Made by a program: the position numbers and the translations under genes
Assembly (NCBI RefSeq): GCF_000220705.2
Contig: NZ_CP023202.1
Span: 1,488,001-1,552,000, forward strand
Direction of reading: 5' to 3'
Length of the DNA: 64,000 nt
Origin: Streptomyces xinghaiensis S187
Lineage (GTDB): Bacteria > Actinomycetota > Actinomycetes > Streptomycetales > Streptomycetaceae
Notes under the pieces: model-generated
Databases searched by the model: none
What the model was told of the DNA's origin: nothing
What the model saw: the letters and a program-made list of their open reading frames with translations, nothing else
Part shown: piece by piece, positions 20,329 to 31,491 of the stretch
How the letters are laid out: each line of letters begins with the position of its first letter
Numbering within the stretch: the stretch's first letter is position 1

Positions 20329-20383
20329 TTGCCCGGCACCCGCCCCCGGCAGCGGGGTGAAGTGGGGGGCGGGTGCCGGGCAA
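20329..20383 (-). terminator. Large hairpin between xylF and xylG (attenuator)
   Basis: Perfect 19-bp arms (20329-20347 and 20365-20383) with a 17-nt loop. Its place after the binding-protein gene and before the ATPase gene of one operon is typical for a partial terminator or RNA-stabilising structure that gives excess binding protein. Confidence 0.75.
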
Positions 20384-20421
20384 GTCCGGCGGGCCGGTGG
20401 CGCCTCAGGCGCCTGCCCGGA

Positions 20422-21507
20422 TCAGAGGAGTCCGGCGTCCTTGCAGGCCGCTTCGAACTCCGTGGTGCAGATCTGGTCCACGGTGTAGACCTTGTCCTTG
20501 ATCAGGGTGTCCTTGATGTTGTCCTTGGTCACGACCGTGGCGTCGAAGAGCTGGCTCGGGATGCCCTTCTTGCTCTTGCTGTCGACCTTGTGCTCGGTGA
20601 ACTCGTCGATGCTTTCGCCGTTCAGCAGGGCGACGGCTATCTCGGCGGTCCGCTCGGCCTCGGGCTTGATGCCCTTGTAGATCGTGAAGGTCTGGCTGCC
20701 GGCCACGATGCGCTGCAGGCCCGCGAGCTCGGAGTCCTGGCCGCCCACCGGGACGTCCTTGATGCCGCGCGACTTCAGGGCGGTGATGATGCCGCCCGCC
20801 ATGCCGTCGTTGGCGGAGTAGACGGCGTCGAAGCCGTCCTTGCCGAGCGTGGTGATCGCGGCGGCCATCTTCTTGTTGGCCTCGTCCGGCGACCAGTCCG
20901 GGATGTCCTGCTCGTAGACGATCTTCTTGACCTTGCCGTCCAGGACGGTGTGGGCGCCCTTCTTGAACAGCGCGGCGTTGGGGTCGGTCGGCGAGCCGTT
21001 GATCATCACGAGCTCGCTGTCCCCGGCCTTGTCGCCGAGGGCCTGGAGCACGGCCTCGCCCTGCAGCTCGCCGATCTTCTCGTTGTCGTAGCTGATGTAG
21101 GCGGAGACATCACCCTCGGCGAGACGGTCGTAGGCGACGACCTTGACGCCCTTCTTGGCGGCCGCGTCGACCCAGGACTTGGTCGCGGTGGCGTCCACCG
21201 CGTCCAGGATGATCACCTTGACGCCCTTGGTGATCAGCGCGTCGAACTGCTTCTTCTGCAGCTCGGTCTCCTGGTTGGCGTTGTTGTAGGAGATCTCGCA
21301 GTCGGAGCAGAGCGCCTTGATCTTCTTTTCCATCAGCGGCCGGTCGAAGGTCTCGTACCGGGTCGTCTTGTTCTCCGGCAGAAGAATGCCGATGGACTTG
21401 TTGTCGCTGTCTGCCGCGTCACTGCCGGCCTCTCCGCAAGCCGCTACGGACAGGGCCATCGAGATCGCTGCGGTGCCGATGACGACACGGCGCATCGTGC
21501 TGTTCAT
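20422..21507 (-). CDS. xylF: Sugar-binding lipoprotein (xylose type)
   Basis: A 361-residue periplasmic-binding-protein-1-type receptor. The signal peptide carries a lipobox, ISMALSVAACGE, with lipidation at Cys24. The mature domain shows IGILLPENKTTRYE, then KGVKVIILDAVDA, KVVAYDRLAEGDVSAYISYDN, YSANDGMAGGIITAL and VPVGGQDSELAGLQRI, matching XylF-type proteins. It delivers sugar to XylGH. GGGAGG ten bases upstream supports the ATG at 21507. The promoter region holds AT-rich inverted repeats next to the ROK gene, and ROK control of this operon is expected from the Streptomyces family. Confidence 0.93.
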   Translation of the reverse strand: MNSTMRRVVIGTAAISMALSVAACGEAGSDAADSDNKSIGILLPENKTTRYETFDRPLMEKKIKALCSDCEISYNNANQETELQKKQFDALITKGVKVIILDAVDATATKSWVDAAAKKGVKVVAYDRLAEGDVSAYISYDNEKIGELQGEAVLQALGDKAGDSELVMINGSPTDPNAALFKKGAHTVLDGKVKKIVYEQDIPDWSPDEANKKMAAAITTLGKDGFDAVYSANDGMAGGIITALKSRGIKDVPVGGQDSELAGLQRIVAGSQTFTIYKGIKPEAERTAEIAVALLNGESIDEFTEHKVDSKSKKGIPSQLFDATVVTKDNIKDTLIKDKVYTVDQICTTEFEAACKDAGLL

Positions 21508-21588
21508 GTGCTGAAACCTCCCTGACGAGGCCGCGTCCCTGCGGCCGAGGTGTGGGGAAGTCAACTCGGCCGGGTCGTAACCGTCAAG

Positions 21589-21627
21589 AAGTAAAGACTT
21601 AACGAGATGACAACGGTGCCAACCGTT
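21589..21627. promoter_or_regulatory. Inverted repeats in the xylF promoter region
   Basis: AAGT-AAAG-ACTT (21589-21600) and AACGGT-GCCA-ACCGTT (21612-21627) are perfect short palindromes in an unusually AT-rich stretch; the second runs into the stop codon of the ROK gene. TTGACG (21582-21587, minus strand) is a possible -35. They are the best candidates for ROK binding sites in front of xylF. Confidence 0.45.
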
Positions 21628-22834
21628 ATCTAGTGAAGGCGGGGGTCGCCGTGGCGACCGATCCGTCCAGAAGTGTCGAATCGCCCATTTCATTGAGTAC
21701 GAGCGCGAGGGCCCCCAGTACCTCGGCCCGCCCCCCGAGCGCGCCCGGGAGGACGGACAGCCGCCGGGCCGCGCTCGGGATCGCGTAGCGCGCCACGGAC
21801 TCCCGGATCGGCAGCAGCACCAGCTCCCCGGCCTCCGCCAGGTCCCCGCCCAGCACGACACGGCTGGGGTTGAGGAGATTGCAGAGGTTGGCCACACCGG
21901 TGCCGATGTACCGGCCGACGTCGGCGATCACCCGGCGGCAGCCCGGATCGCCCTCGCGGGCGAGCTGCACCATCCGCTCGATCGTCAGATCGGGGCCGTG
22001 GCTGGTGCGCAGGAGATCCAGGACGTGCCGGGCCGCGGTGAAGGTCTCCAGACAGCCCCGGTTGCCGCAGCGGCAGACCGGACCGGACTCGTCGATGGTG
22101 ATGTGCCCTATCTCGCCCGCCGTGCCGCCCGGGCCGCGGTAGATGTGACCGTTGATCACCAGGCCCGCGCCCACGCCGCCGGCGACCTTGATGTACGCCA
22201 GGTCCTTCACCCCGCGGCCGGTGCCCCAGACCAGCTCGCCGAGGGCGCCGAGGTTGGCGTCGTTGTCGACGGAGACCGGCACGCCCAGCCGGGCGGCCAG
22301 CTCCTCCTTGGGATTGGTGCCGGCCCAGCCCGGCAGGATCGCCGTGGACCCCAGGGCGCCGCTGTCGACGTCGATCGGCCCGGGCACGCCGAGCCCGACC
22401 CCGATGACCTTGCCCACGCCGAGGCCGGTGGAGTCGATGAGCCGCTTCACCAGGGCCTCGGCCCGGTCGAAGCCCTGGGTCGCGGAGGCGTCCACGTCCA
22501 GCGGCTCGGCCTCCTCGGCCAGCACCTGGTGGGCGAGGTTGCCGACGGCCACCCGCAGATGGGTGTGGCCGAAGTCCACCCCCACCACGATCCCCGCGTC
22601 CCCGCTGAGCGAGACGCTGCGCGCCCGCCGGCCGCCCGCGGACGTGGGCGTGACCTGCACGATCCCGCTGTCTCTGAGCTCCCGGACGATATTGGAGACC
22701 GTAGCCGCGGACAGGCCCGTGGCACGGGCGATCTCCGCCTGGGTGAGGGAGCCGGCCAGGCGCACCGCGCGCACGACCCGCTCCAGATTGGCCCGGTGCA
22801 GCGACGACTGCGATCCCGGAGTCTCCACGATCAT
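21626..22834 (-). CDS. ROK-family transcriptional repressor (Rok7B7/XylR type)
   Basis: A 402-residue regulator. An N-terminal winged helix (LTQAEIARATGLSAATVSNI) precedes the sugar-kinase-like ROK domain with DFGHTHLRVAV, GVGLGVPGPIDV, VSVDNDANLGALGE and GGTAGEIGHITID. The zinc motif CRCGNRGCLE is intact. In Streptomyces the gene in this position (Rok7B7) controls xylose uptake and affects carbon control and antibiotics. The ATG at 22834 is only three bases from GGGAG; a GTG at 22828, nine bases away, may be the real start. It lies just upstream of xylF on the same strand. Confidence 0.92.
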   Translation of the reverse strand: MIVETPGSQSSLHRANLERVVRAVRLAGSLTQAEIARATGLSAATVSNIVRELRDSGIVQVTPTSAGGRRARSVSLSGDAGIVVGVDFGHTHLRVAVGNLAHQVLAEEAEPLDVDASATQGFDRAEALVKRLIDSTGLGVGKVIGVGLGVPGPIDVDSGALGSTAILPGWAGTNPKEELAARLGVPVSVDNDANLGALGELVWGTGRGVKDLAYIKVAGGVGAGLVINGHIYRGPGGTAGEIGHITIDESGPVCRCGNRGCLETFTAARHVLDLLRTSHGPDLTIERMVQLAREGDPGCRRVIADVGRYIGTGVANLCNLLNPSRVVLGGDLAEAGELVLLPIRESVARYAIPSAARRLSVLPGALGGRAEVLGALALVLNEMGDSTLLDGSVATATPAFTR

Positions 22835-23221
22835 CCACTCCCGCCTGGAACGGCGGCTCGACCGCCGCCCGGCCCGCTCCCCACCAGGGTGATCCGGCCG
22901 TTCCTCCAACTTGTGAACTCTAAGCTGAGCCCGTGGAGCAGATCTCGTCAAGAGCTGGACCCGCGGCGGGAGCCGATGCGCCCCCGCCCGTACCGCGTGC
23001 GACCTGCCCGGGCGCCGGTGCGCCCCCGGGCCCCGGAGCCGTGGCCGCGGCGGTAGCGGCCATGCACCATCCGAACACAAGTTGCGCAGATCCCAACAAA
23101 GCACCTCTTGCCGGACTTCCGGGCCGGCACGGCCCGGAGCCGCCCAGCGGCGGGATATCTCACACCGGGCCGGGCGGCCCGGGCGGGCACGGCTCCGGGG
23201 TACGGGGCACGGGGCACGGGC
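22835..23221. other. Intergenic region between ngcG and the ROK gene
   Basis: About 390 bp without a credible gene. It must hold the ROK promoter (the AT-richest part is around 22905-22935) and the end of the ngc operon. CCCGGGCGC and GCGCCCCCGGG near 23008-23032 could form a hairpin, and three GGGGCAC-like units occur near 23198-23220. Short open frames here have no family features. Confidence 0.5.
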
Positions 23222-24169
23222 CTACTTCAGCGCCCCGGCCGTCAGCCCCGCGACCACCTGCCGCTGGAAGACGATGTACGCCGCGAGGACCGGCAGCATC
23301 GCCATCACCAGGCCGGCGAAGAGCCCGGACCAGTCGCCCTTGTAGCCCTGGCTGACCGCGAGCTGCACCAGGCCCTGGGAGAGCACCTTCCGCTCCGGGT
23401 CGGTGTTGAGCACGGTCGGCAGCATGTACTGGTTCCACTGGCCGAGGAAGTTGAAGATCCCCACGCTGATGAGCCCGGGCCGGGCCATCGGCAGCATCAC
23501 CTGGAAGAAGGTCCGGGCGTGCGAGGCCCCGTCGATGAGCGCGGCCTCCGCCACCGTCGTCGGCAGCGTCCGGAAGAAGGCCGTGAGGAAGAAGACGGTG
23601 AACGGCAGCGAGTAGGCGATGTACGTCAGGATCAGCCCGTGCAGGGTGTTGAGCAGGGCGAGGTTGTTGAGCACGTAGAACAGCGGCACCAGGGCGAGGA
23701 TGACCGGGAAGCTCATCCCGCCGATGAAGAGGAAGTAGAGGAACCGGTTTCCGGGGAACTCGAACCGGGCCAGCACATAGGCGGCCATGGAGCCCAGCAG
23801 CATGGTGCCGGTCAGCGAGCCCCCCACCACCAGGACGGTGTTGAGGAAGTAGTCGCTCATGTGCGCCTGGCCCCAGGCGCGGGCCCAGTTCTCGAACTGC
23901 GGTGAGGCGGGCAGGCTCCACGGCGCGGTGAAGATCTCCCGGTCGGTCTTGAAGGAGGTCATCACCGCCCACAGCAGCGGCATGACGACCATGAAGGCCC
24001 ACAGCACGAGCATGCCGTGGGAGAAGGCGTTGAGCGTCCTCCCCTCGCCGCTCCTCCGGGGTCGCCGGCGCCCGCCGGGCCCGGTTTTGCGTACCGGCGG
24101 CTCCTCGGGGACGCCGTGCCGGGGGACGGCGTCGGGGGCCGGCGGGGGCGGGGTGTCGGTGGTCTCCAT
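23222..24169 (-). CDS. ngcG: Carbohydrate ABC transporter permease (MalG-like)
   Basis: A 315-residue permease of the CUT1 class. A basic, proline-rich N-terminus precedes six membrane helices starting with HGMLVLWAFMVVMPLLWA. The EAA loop is EAALIDGASHARTFFQVMLP, which docks on the shared ATPase. The gene begins five bases after its partner's stop codon. Position and partner identity match NgcG, which imports N-acetylglucosamine and chitobiose. No ATPase gene is in the cluster; Streptomyces CUT1 systems use the shared MsiK ATPase encoded elsewhere. Confidence 0.9.
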   Translation of the reverse strand: METTDTPPPPAPDAVPRHGVPEEPPVRKTGPGGRRRPRRSGEGRTLNAFSHGMLVLWAFMVVMPLLWAVMTSFKTDREIFTAPWSLPASPQFENWARAWGQAHMSDYFLNTVLVVGGSLTGTMLLGSMAAYVLARFEFPGNRFLYFLFIGGMSFPVILALVPLFYVLNNLALLNTLHGLILTYIAYSLPFTVFFLTAFFRTLPTTVAEAALIDGASHARTFFQVMLPMARPGLISVGIFNFLGQWNQYMLPTVLNTDPERKVLSQGLVQLAVSQGYKGDWSGLFAGLVMAMLPVLAAYIVFQRQVVAGLTAGALK

Positions 24170-24174
24170 CGGTA

Positions 24175-25104
24175 TCAGTACTCCAGCCGCTCGCGCCGGC
24201 CCAGCCGCATCACCACGGCCGCGAAGGCCAGGGTGACGACGAGCAGGGCGACGCCGATCGTCGTCGCGTAGGCCGCCTGTCCGTCGCGGAACGCCTTCAC
24301 GTACACGTACAGCGGCAGCACGGTCGTGGAGTAGTCGGGGCCGCCGCCGTTGGCGCCCACGGTCATGATCTGGACGACCGCGAAGGCCTCCGCGCCGAGC
24401 GCCAGGATGCCCATGTAGATCCAGCCGGACTGCACCGTGTCCCACAGCAGCGGCAGCGTGATCCGGAAGAAGGTGGTGACGCGGCTCGCGCCGTCCAGCA
24501 GGGCCGCCTCGTAGAAGTCGAGGGGGATGGAGGACATGCCGGCCGAGAACAGCACCACGAAGAAGCCGACCGTGCACCAGACGAGCACCGCCATCACCGA
24601 CCACAGGGCGTAGTCGGGGTCGCCGAGCCAGTCCGGCTGGACGGAGTCCAGGCCGACGGCCCGCAGCCCGGCGTTGATCGCCCCGTTGCCCGGGTTGTAC
24701 GCGAACTGGAAGAGCAGGGCGACGATGGCGATCGAGAGGACCTGCGGGAAGAAGTAGACGATCTTGTAGAAGGCGGAGCCGCGCACGCCCGTGACGGCGG
24801 CGCCCCGGCGGCGCCGCCCGCCGACGTTGAGCATGAAGGCGAAGAAGAGCGCGAGGGCGATCGTCACCAGCGGCACCAGCACCACGAGGAGCACGCTGTG
24901 CTGGAACGACTTCCAGAAGACCTCGTCGTCCAGCAGCCGTTCGTAGTTGCGCAGCCCCGTGAAGGCGAAGTCGGGGCTCAGGCCCGTCCAGTCGGTGAAG
25001 GAGTAGTAGACCGCCTGGAGGAAGGGCCAGATCACGAAGACGGTGTAGAGCGCGAGCGGGCCGGCCAGGAACCCGGCGATGAAGCGGTACTTACCGTGGT
25101 GCAT
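24175..25104 (-). CDS. ngcF: Carbohydrate ABC transporter permease (MalF-like)
   Basis: A 309-residue permease with six helices; the first is FIAGFLAGPLALYTVFVIWP. The EAA coupling loop is YEAALLDGASRVTTFFRITLP. It forms the membrane channel with the next gene product, five bases downstream, and lies 57 nt after the binding-protein gene. A loop insert (NVGGRRRRGAAVTGVRG) is longer than in typical MalF-like proteins. Confidence 0.9.
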   Translation of the reverse strand: MHHGKYRFIAGFLAGPLALYTVFVIWPFLQAVYYSFTDWTGLSPDFAFTGLRNYERLLDDEVFWKSFQHSVLLVVLVPLVTIALALFFAFMLNVGGRRRRGAAVTGVRGSAFYKIVYFFPQVLSIAIVALLFQFAYNPGNGAINAGLRAVGLDSVQPDWLGDPDYALWSVMAVLVWCTVGFFVVLFSAGMSSIPLDFYEAALLDGASRVTTFFRITLPLLWDTVQSGWIYMGILALGAEAFAVVQIMTVGANGGGPDYSTTVLPLYVYVKAFRDGQAAYATTIGVALLVVTLAFAAVVMRLGRRERLEY

Positions 25105-25161
25105 GGTGACCGACCCCGTTCCCCGGCCGCGCCGCCCGCGCCGGCCGCTGGTGACGTGCCC

Positions 25162-26586
25162 TCACTGGTGCTGGTAGTGCTTGACGGAGTCGTCGTTCGC
25201 CGCCTCGTCGGTGTAGGCCTGGATCTTCTTGACGGCCTCGGCCGGGGTGATCCGGCCGGCCATCATCTCGCCGAGCCCGCCGCCGACCTTCTCCTTCCAC
25301 AGGGCGACGTACCAGTCCTTGATCCGCGGGTTGACGATGTTGTCCCCGGCCTTGTCCAGGGCGTCCACCGCGGAGGTGAGCCCCGGTGGCAGGGACAGCC
25401 CCTCGGTGCCGCCGTCGTAGGAGGTCAGCGAGGAGACCTGGCGGGTGAAGTTCTTCGACGACTGCTCCCCGAGCATGGTGCGCAGCAGCTCCATGCCGCC
25501 GTCGGGGTTCTTCGCCTTGGCCGGGACGATGAACGGCTCGCCGCCGGCCGCCCAGAGGGTGCCGGCGGGCATCTTGTCCGAGCCGTCCAGCCCGGAGGGT
25601 GCCGCGACGCGGAGTTCGAAGTCGTCGGGGGTGGTGGCCTTGGACTCGTTCTCGACCCAGGAGCCGTTGGGGATGAAGAGCGCCTTCCCCTCCGTCCAGG
25701 CGGTCTGCGACTCGATGTGGCTCAGGCCGGGGGTGCCGTTGAGGACGTAGCCCTTCCGCTGGAGTTCGTAGTACGCCTCCAGGGCCGACCTGACCGCGGG
25801 GTCGCGCCAGGCGTCGGGCTCCAGGTTGTCGATGGCGTCGAGGACCTGCCGGCCGCCGATCTTCGCCATGAAGGGGAAGAGGCTGAAGCTGAGGTAGTAC
25901 GGGTTCTTGCCGGCGTAGGTCCAGCCGGCGATGCCCTTCTTCTTCGCCTTGGCGCAGAGGGCGAGCATGTCGTCCCAGGTCTGCGGGTATTCGGCGTCGA
26001 GCCTGTCGAGGGCCGTCTTCGAGTACCAGACGCCGTGCACGTTGTAGGCGTAGTAGAGGACGTGGACGGGGTCGCCGTCGAACTGCCCCATCTCGGCGAC
26101 GCCCGGGCGGAGGGTGTCGCGCACCTTCTTGTCCGGGTCGTCGTAGGACGGCGCGTCCAGCAGCGGGGTGAGGTCGGTCAGCTGGTCCTTGCCGACCAGG
26201 ACGCCCAGGTCCATCTGCTCGGCACCGGAGTTGTCGATGAGGTCGGGCGGGGTGCCGCCGTTGAAGCGGGGCTGGAGCACCGACTGGATCTTCTGCGTCG
26301 CGGCGTGCTTCACCTCGGCGCCCGGGAACTTCTTCCGGTAGACGGCCTGGGCGTCCTTGGCGTACTGGTCGCCGAATCCGCCGTCGAAGATGACGACGTC
26401 CAGGGGGGCGCTCCCGTTGACCCCGAGCGGGTTGGCGGCGCTCTTCTCGCCCTTCTCGACCTTGTCCCCGCCGGTGGCGCTGGAGGCGCAGGCCGCGAGG
26501 GTGCTCATGGCCGGTACGGCGACGAGGCCGAGGGCCGCCGCCCTCTTGATGACGTCGCGTCGGCTGTGGTCGGAGGTGGATCGCAT
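25162..26586 (-). CDS. ngcE: N-acetylglucosamine/chitobiose-binding lipoprotein
   Basis: A 474-residue solute-binding lipoprotein. The signal peptide is twin-arginine type (SRRDVIKRAAALGLVAVPA) ending in the lipobox LAACAS, so it should be Tat-exported and lipidated. The mature part has the bacterial extracellular solute-binding fold (WDDMLALCAKAKKKGIAGWT, GKALFIPNGSWVENE, MPAGTLWAAGGEPFIVPA). Sequence and the NgcEFG order match the Streptomyces system for GlcNAc and N,N'-diacetylchitobiose. A DasR-like site overlapping a promoter lies about 220 bp upstream, which suits GlcNAc-dependent control. Confidence 0.88.
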   Translation of the reverse strand: MRSTSDHSRRDVIKRAAALGLVAVPAMSTLAACASSATGGDKVEKGEKSAANPLGVNGSAPLDVVIFDGGFGDQYAKDAQAVYRKKFPGAEVKHAATQKIQSVLQPRFNGGTPPDLIDNSGAEQMDLGVLVGKDQLTDLTPLLDAPSYDDPDKKVRDTLRPGVAEMGQFDGDPVHVLYYAYNVHGVWYSKTALDRLDAEYPQTWDDMLALCAKAKKKGIAGWTYAGKNPYYLSFSLFPFMAKIGGRQVLDAIDNLEPDAWRDPAVRSALEAYYELQRKGYVLNGTPGLSHIESQTAWTEGKALFIPNGSWVENESKATTPDDFELRVAAPSGLDGSDKMPAGTLWAAGGEPFIVPAKAKNPDGGMELLRTMLGEQSSKNFTRQVSSLTSYDGGTEGLSLPPGLTSAVDALDKAGDNIVNPRIKDWYVALWKEKVGGGLGEMMAGRITPAEAVKKIQAYTDEAANDDSVKHYQHQ

Positions 26587-27144
26587 ACTGGTGTCCTCGC
26601 CCTCTCCCGGACTCGGGCGGTGTGTGCCGGCCTCCGGGTGCTACGCGCCTCGGCGAAGGGCACCGCCACCGCGGTCATGTGCAGCTGAGTCGTGCTGGGT
26701 GTGCGCCGGGATCGGTCGGAGTACCCCGGTGGTGCGCGGCGAAGCCGTCTCCCGCCGTTTCCCGTCCCCCGCTTCCACGGGTGTCACAGGCCCTGGGACG
26801 CCGACAGGTATAGTCCACTCCGCGCCGGGTGGGCAAGATCGAATACAGCATTCGGCAGGAGTCTTTCCCGAGTTGAGACCTGGGCGGCACACATCCGCCG
26901 CCGTTTCCGTCGCGGACGGGCGGTCCGCCTGCCCCCGGCGGGAGTTGGGGCCGGAGCGGTGGTCCGCCGGGGACCATCCAAACCCGGCACCGGCCCCCGC
27001 GTCCGGTCACGACGGCGCCACCGGTCCGATTTTCAGCCGATTGGGCGCAGCGGGGGACGGCGGTGCGCGGACGGCACCGCCGGTACGGGCCCCCGCCCGG
27101 GGTGCGGACGGCGGGCCCGTACGGCGGGCGCATCCGGGGCGGGG
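26587..27144. other. Region between ngcE and the P450 remnant
   Basis: Apart from the ngcE promoter and DasR-like site, this stretch contains only GC-rich short open frames without family motifs. It looks like decayed or non-coding sequence, consistent with the P450 remnant next to it. Confidence 0.5.
26804..26836 (-). promoter_or_regulatory. ngcE promoter with DasR-like (dre) site
   Basis: On the minus strand TTGCCC (26831-26836) and TATACC (26807-26812) are 18 bp apart and make a sigma-HrdB-type promoter. ACAGGTATAGTCCACT (26804-26819) matches the 16-bp DasR consensus at 13 positions, counting the allowed C/G position, and covers the -10. Repressor binding there would block the promoter until glucosamine-6-phosphate releases DasR. 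Confidence 0.5.
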
Positions 27145-27300
27145 TCAGCCCGCGGGAGTGAACTCCAGGGGCAGCGAGCGCGGGCCGCGGGTGAAGACGC
27201 CCTGCTCGGCCGGGGTGAAGCCGTCCCGGCAGGCGGGCGTCCGGCAGCGCGTCCGGCAGCGGACTCAGGCCGGTCTCCACCCCGCTCAGCGGCAGTTGAG
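27145..27300 (-). pseudogene. C-terminal remnant of a cytochrome P450
   Basis: Read on the minus strand, the last 26 codons before TGA at 27145 give DGFTPAEQGVFTRGP followed by RSLPLEFTPAG, which resembles a bacterial P450 C-terminus (the RGPRSLPV-type final strand). Upstream, ETGLSPLPDALPDARL also looks P450-like but is in another frame, so at least one frameshift is present. The heme-binding cysteine region is absent. No start codon or SD is found. Both neighbours are unrelated. The identification rests on a short stretch only. Confidence 0.4.
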
Positions 27301-27318
27301 GCGCACCCGGAAACGGCG

Positions 27319-27355
27319 GACGGGCCGCGCCCCCGGGTGGGGAGCGCGGCCCGTC
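27319..27355 (-). terminator. acnA terminator
   Basis: Perfect 12-bp arms (27319-27330 and 27344-27355), extended inside by CCCC/GGGG pairing, begin 44 nt after the aconitase stop codon. Confidence 0.75.
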
Positions 27356-27398
27356 GTCGCCGTCCGGGCGGTCCGTGGACCGGCGCCGGCGGCCGTGC

Positions 27399-30134
<2,736 letters not shown>

Positions 30135-30201
30135 GACAGTCTCCTTCATGAATGTGCGTCTGTTACCGCCATGCTGCCGCCCCGACTCACAGTCCCTCCG
30201 C

Positions 30202-30220
30202 TGAGGTAAGGCTTACTTGC
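30202..30220. promoter_or_regulatory. Iron-box-like (DmdR/IdeR type) site upstream of acnA
   Basis: The 19-bp stretch agrees with the actinobacterial iron-box consensus (TTAGGTTAGGCTAACCTAA) at 13 positions, with the core GTAAGGCTTAC forming a perfect 11-bp palindrome. It lies 68-86 nt before the acnA start. Confidence 0.45.
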
Positions 30221-30266
30221 GTGTGAGCCCGTGTCCCCGGCGGCCGCGGTGTGCCCGCTCGGCAGA

Positions 30267-30284
30267 TATCTCGATGTCGAGATA
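30267..30284. promoter_or_regulatory. 18-bp palindrome TATCTCGA-TG-TCGAGATA upstream of acnA
   Basis: The 8-bp arms are perfect with a 2-bp centre. The type resembles MarR-family UrtR-subgroup operators; TamR is known to act on acnA in S. coelicolor, so a TamR site is the leading guess. The core ATCTC-N6-GAGATAAC also occurs before the murA-like gene at 33752. Confidence 0.55.
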
Positions 30285-30344
30285 ACTCTAGTACACGGAT
30301 CACGCGGCGGGCATCCCGGCTGCCGTGCGGTTGCTGTTCACTCC

Positions 30345-30386
30345 GCCGTCCGGCTGCCGTCCGGCTGCCCGTCCGGCTGCCGTTCC
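30345..30386. repeat. Tandem GCCGTCCGGCT units
   Basis: Two exact 11-bp units and a third with one inserted base, followed by a partial unit, in the non-coding stretch between acnA and the gas-vesicle-like operon. The rest of 30387-30591 is GC-rich and shows no gene. Confidence 0.6.
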
Positions 30387-30591
30387 GCCGCCCCTCCCGT
30401 CGCCTTCCCTCGCCGTCCGGAGCGGCTGCTCCGGCGGGGCCGGGTACCCGCCGGAGCCGGACCGAACCCCTGAGCGGGCCGGGTGCGGCGGGACCGGTGA
30501 CGCCGCTCCGGGCGGGCCGTACGGGCCGGCGTGGTCGGCGTGGCAGGCGGGGCGGACGGGGCGGACGGGGCGTGCGGAGCAGGCAGTGCCC

Positions 30592-31491
30592 TCAGGTCCG
30601 GAGGCCGGGGACCGCTCTGCCGGGCGGGGCCTCCTCCGCCCCGCCGGGGCCGTGCCCCAGGTCCGCGAAGGAGTACGGCGGCCAGGGCCCCAGGAAGCGG
30701 ATGCGGACCGCCGGCTGCTCGTCCTGGATCTCCGCGAGCACCCGGCCCACCGTCTCGATCCCGTCCTGCCGCACCAGCAGGGACACCGACAGCACATCCG
30801 TCTCGCCGGGGTCGCGGACCGCGCGGCGGCGGTCCTGGAGGTCCTCCGAGACGGCCGCCAGCCGGCGCCGGGCGTCCGCGTACAGCGTGTCGGCCAATTG
30901 TTCGGACGCCTCGCGGCGTGCCATCTCCAGCCGCTTGGCCAGCAGCCTGCGCACGCCGGGCGAGCTCTCCGCCATGTCCGCCATCAGGGACCGGGCCCGC
31001 TCGTTGCTCACGGCGGCGGCCTCCCGGTCGAGGGTGATCTCCACCTGCAGTTCGGCGTGGCCCGCCAACTCGTCCAGCCTGGCCGTGAGTTCGTCGCGGC
31101 GCTCGGCCAGCCAGCTCAGCAGCCGCTGCTCCGCGCTCCGTCCCTCCTCCGGCCGCACCAGCACGTTGAACGTCATGGGCAGGACGGCCCCGGTGAGCTG
31201 CCAGGCCGCGTCGACGGCCCGGTCGTGCTCGACGATCCAGCGGCGCACGTCCTCGTCGGGGCCCTGGTAGGGCGCCGGAGCCGTGGCGTGCACGAGGGCC
31301 ACCGGGCCGCCGGGCCCGTCGCCCACCAGCCGGAGGGGCCGGCCGTCGATGCCGGTGACGGTGTCCGGCAGGGCCTCGCCCGGATCGGGCAGCAGCGCGT
31401 AGACGTACAGGGCCCGGGGCGGCTCGCCCGGCTCCGGCCCGCTGTGGCCGGTCGTGGCGCCGGGGTGGGTGCCGGTGGGGGTGTCGCTCAT
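30592..31491 (-). CDS. Gas vesicle protein GvpL/GvpF family
   Basis: A 299-residue protein of the GvpF/GvpL family. ALYVYALLPDPGEA near residue 27 opens the family domain, AVLPMTFNVLVRPEEG is the typical central strand (VLPMRFGT-like), and FLGPWPPYSF near the C-terminus is the hallmark end motif. In known systems these proteins help nucleate the vesicle shell. It is the last gene of a four-gene minus-strand operon and overlaps gvpK by 4 nt (ATGA). The protein is hydrophilic, with no signal peptide. Confidence 0.88.
   Translation of the reverse strand: MSDTPTGTHPGATTGHSGPEPGEPPRALYVYALLPDPGEALPDTVTGIDGRPLRLVGDGPGGPVALVHATAPAPYQGPDEDVRRWIVEHDRAVDAAWQLTGAVLPMTFNVLVRPEEGRSAEQRLLSWLAERRDELTARLDELAGHAELQVEITLDREAAAVSNERARSLMADMAESSPGVRRLLAKRLEMARREASEQLADTLYADARRRLAAVSEDLQDRRRAVRDPGETDVLSVSLLVRQDGIETVGRVLAEIQDEQPAVRIRFLGPWPPYSFADLGHGPGGAEEAPPGRAVPGLRT

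Noticed and set aside
24898..26688. Long plus-strand frame opposite ngcE
   Set aside because: Reads as low-complexity Gly/Val/Asp/Arg sequence without motifs; the minus-strand binding protein is clear.
30135..30149. ATG at 30149 as the acnA start
   Set aside because: The AAGGAG SD lies after this ATG and is ideally spaced for GTG 30134.
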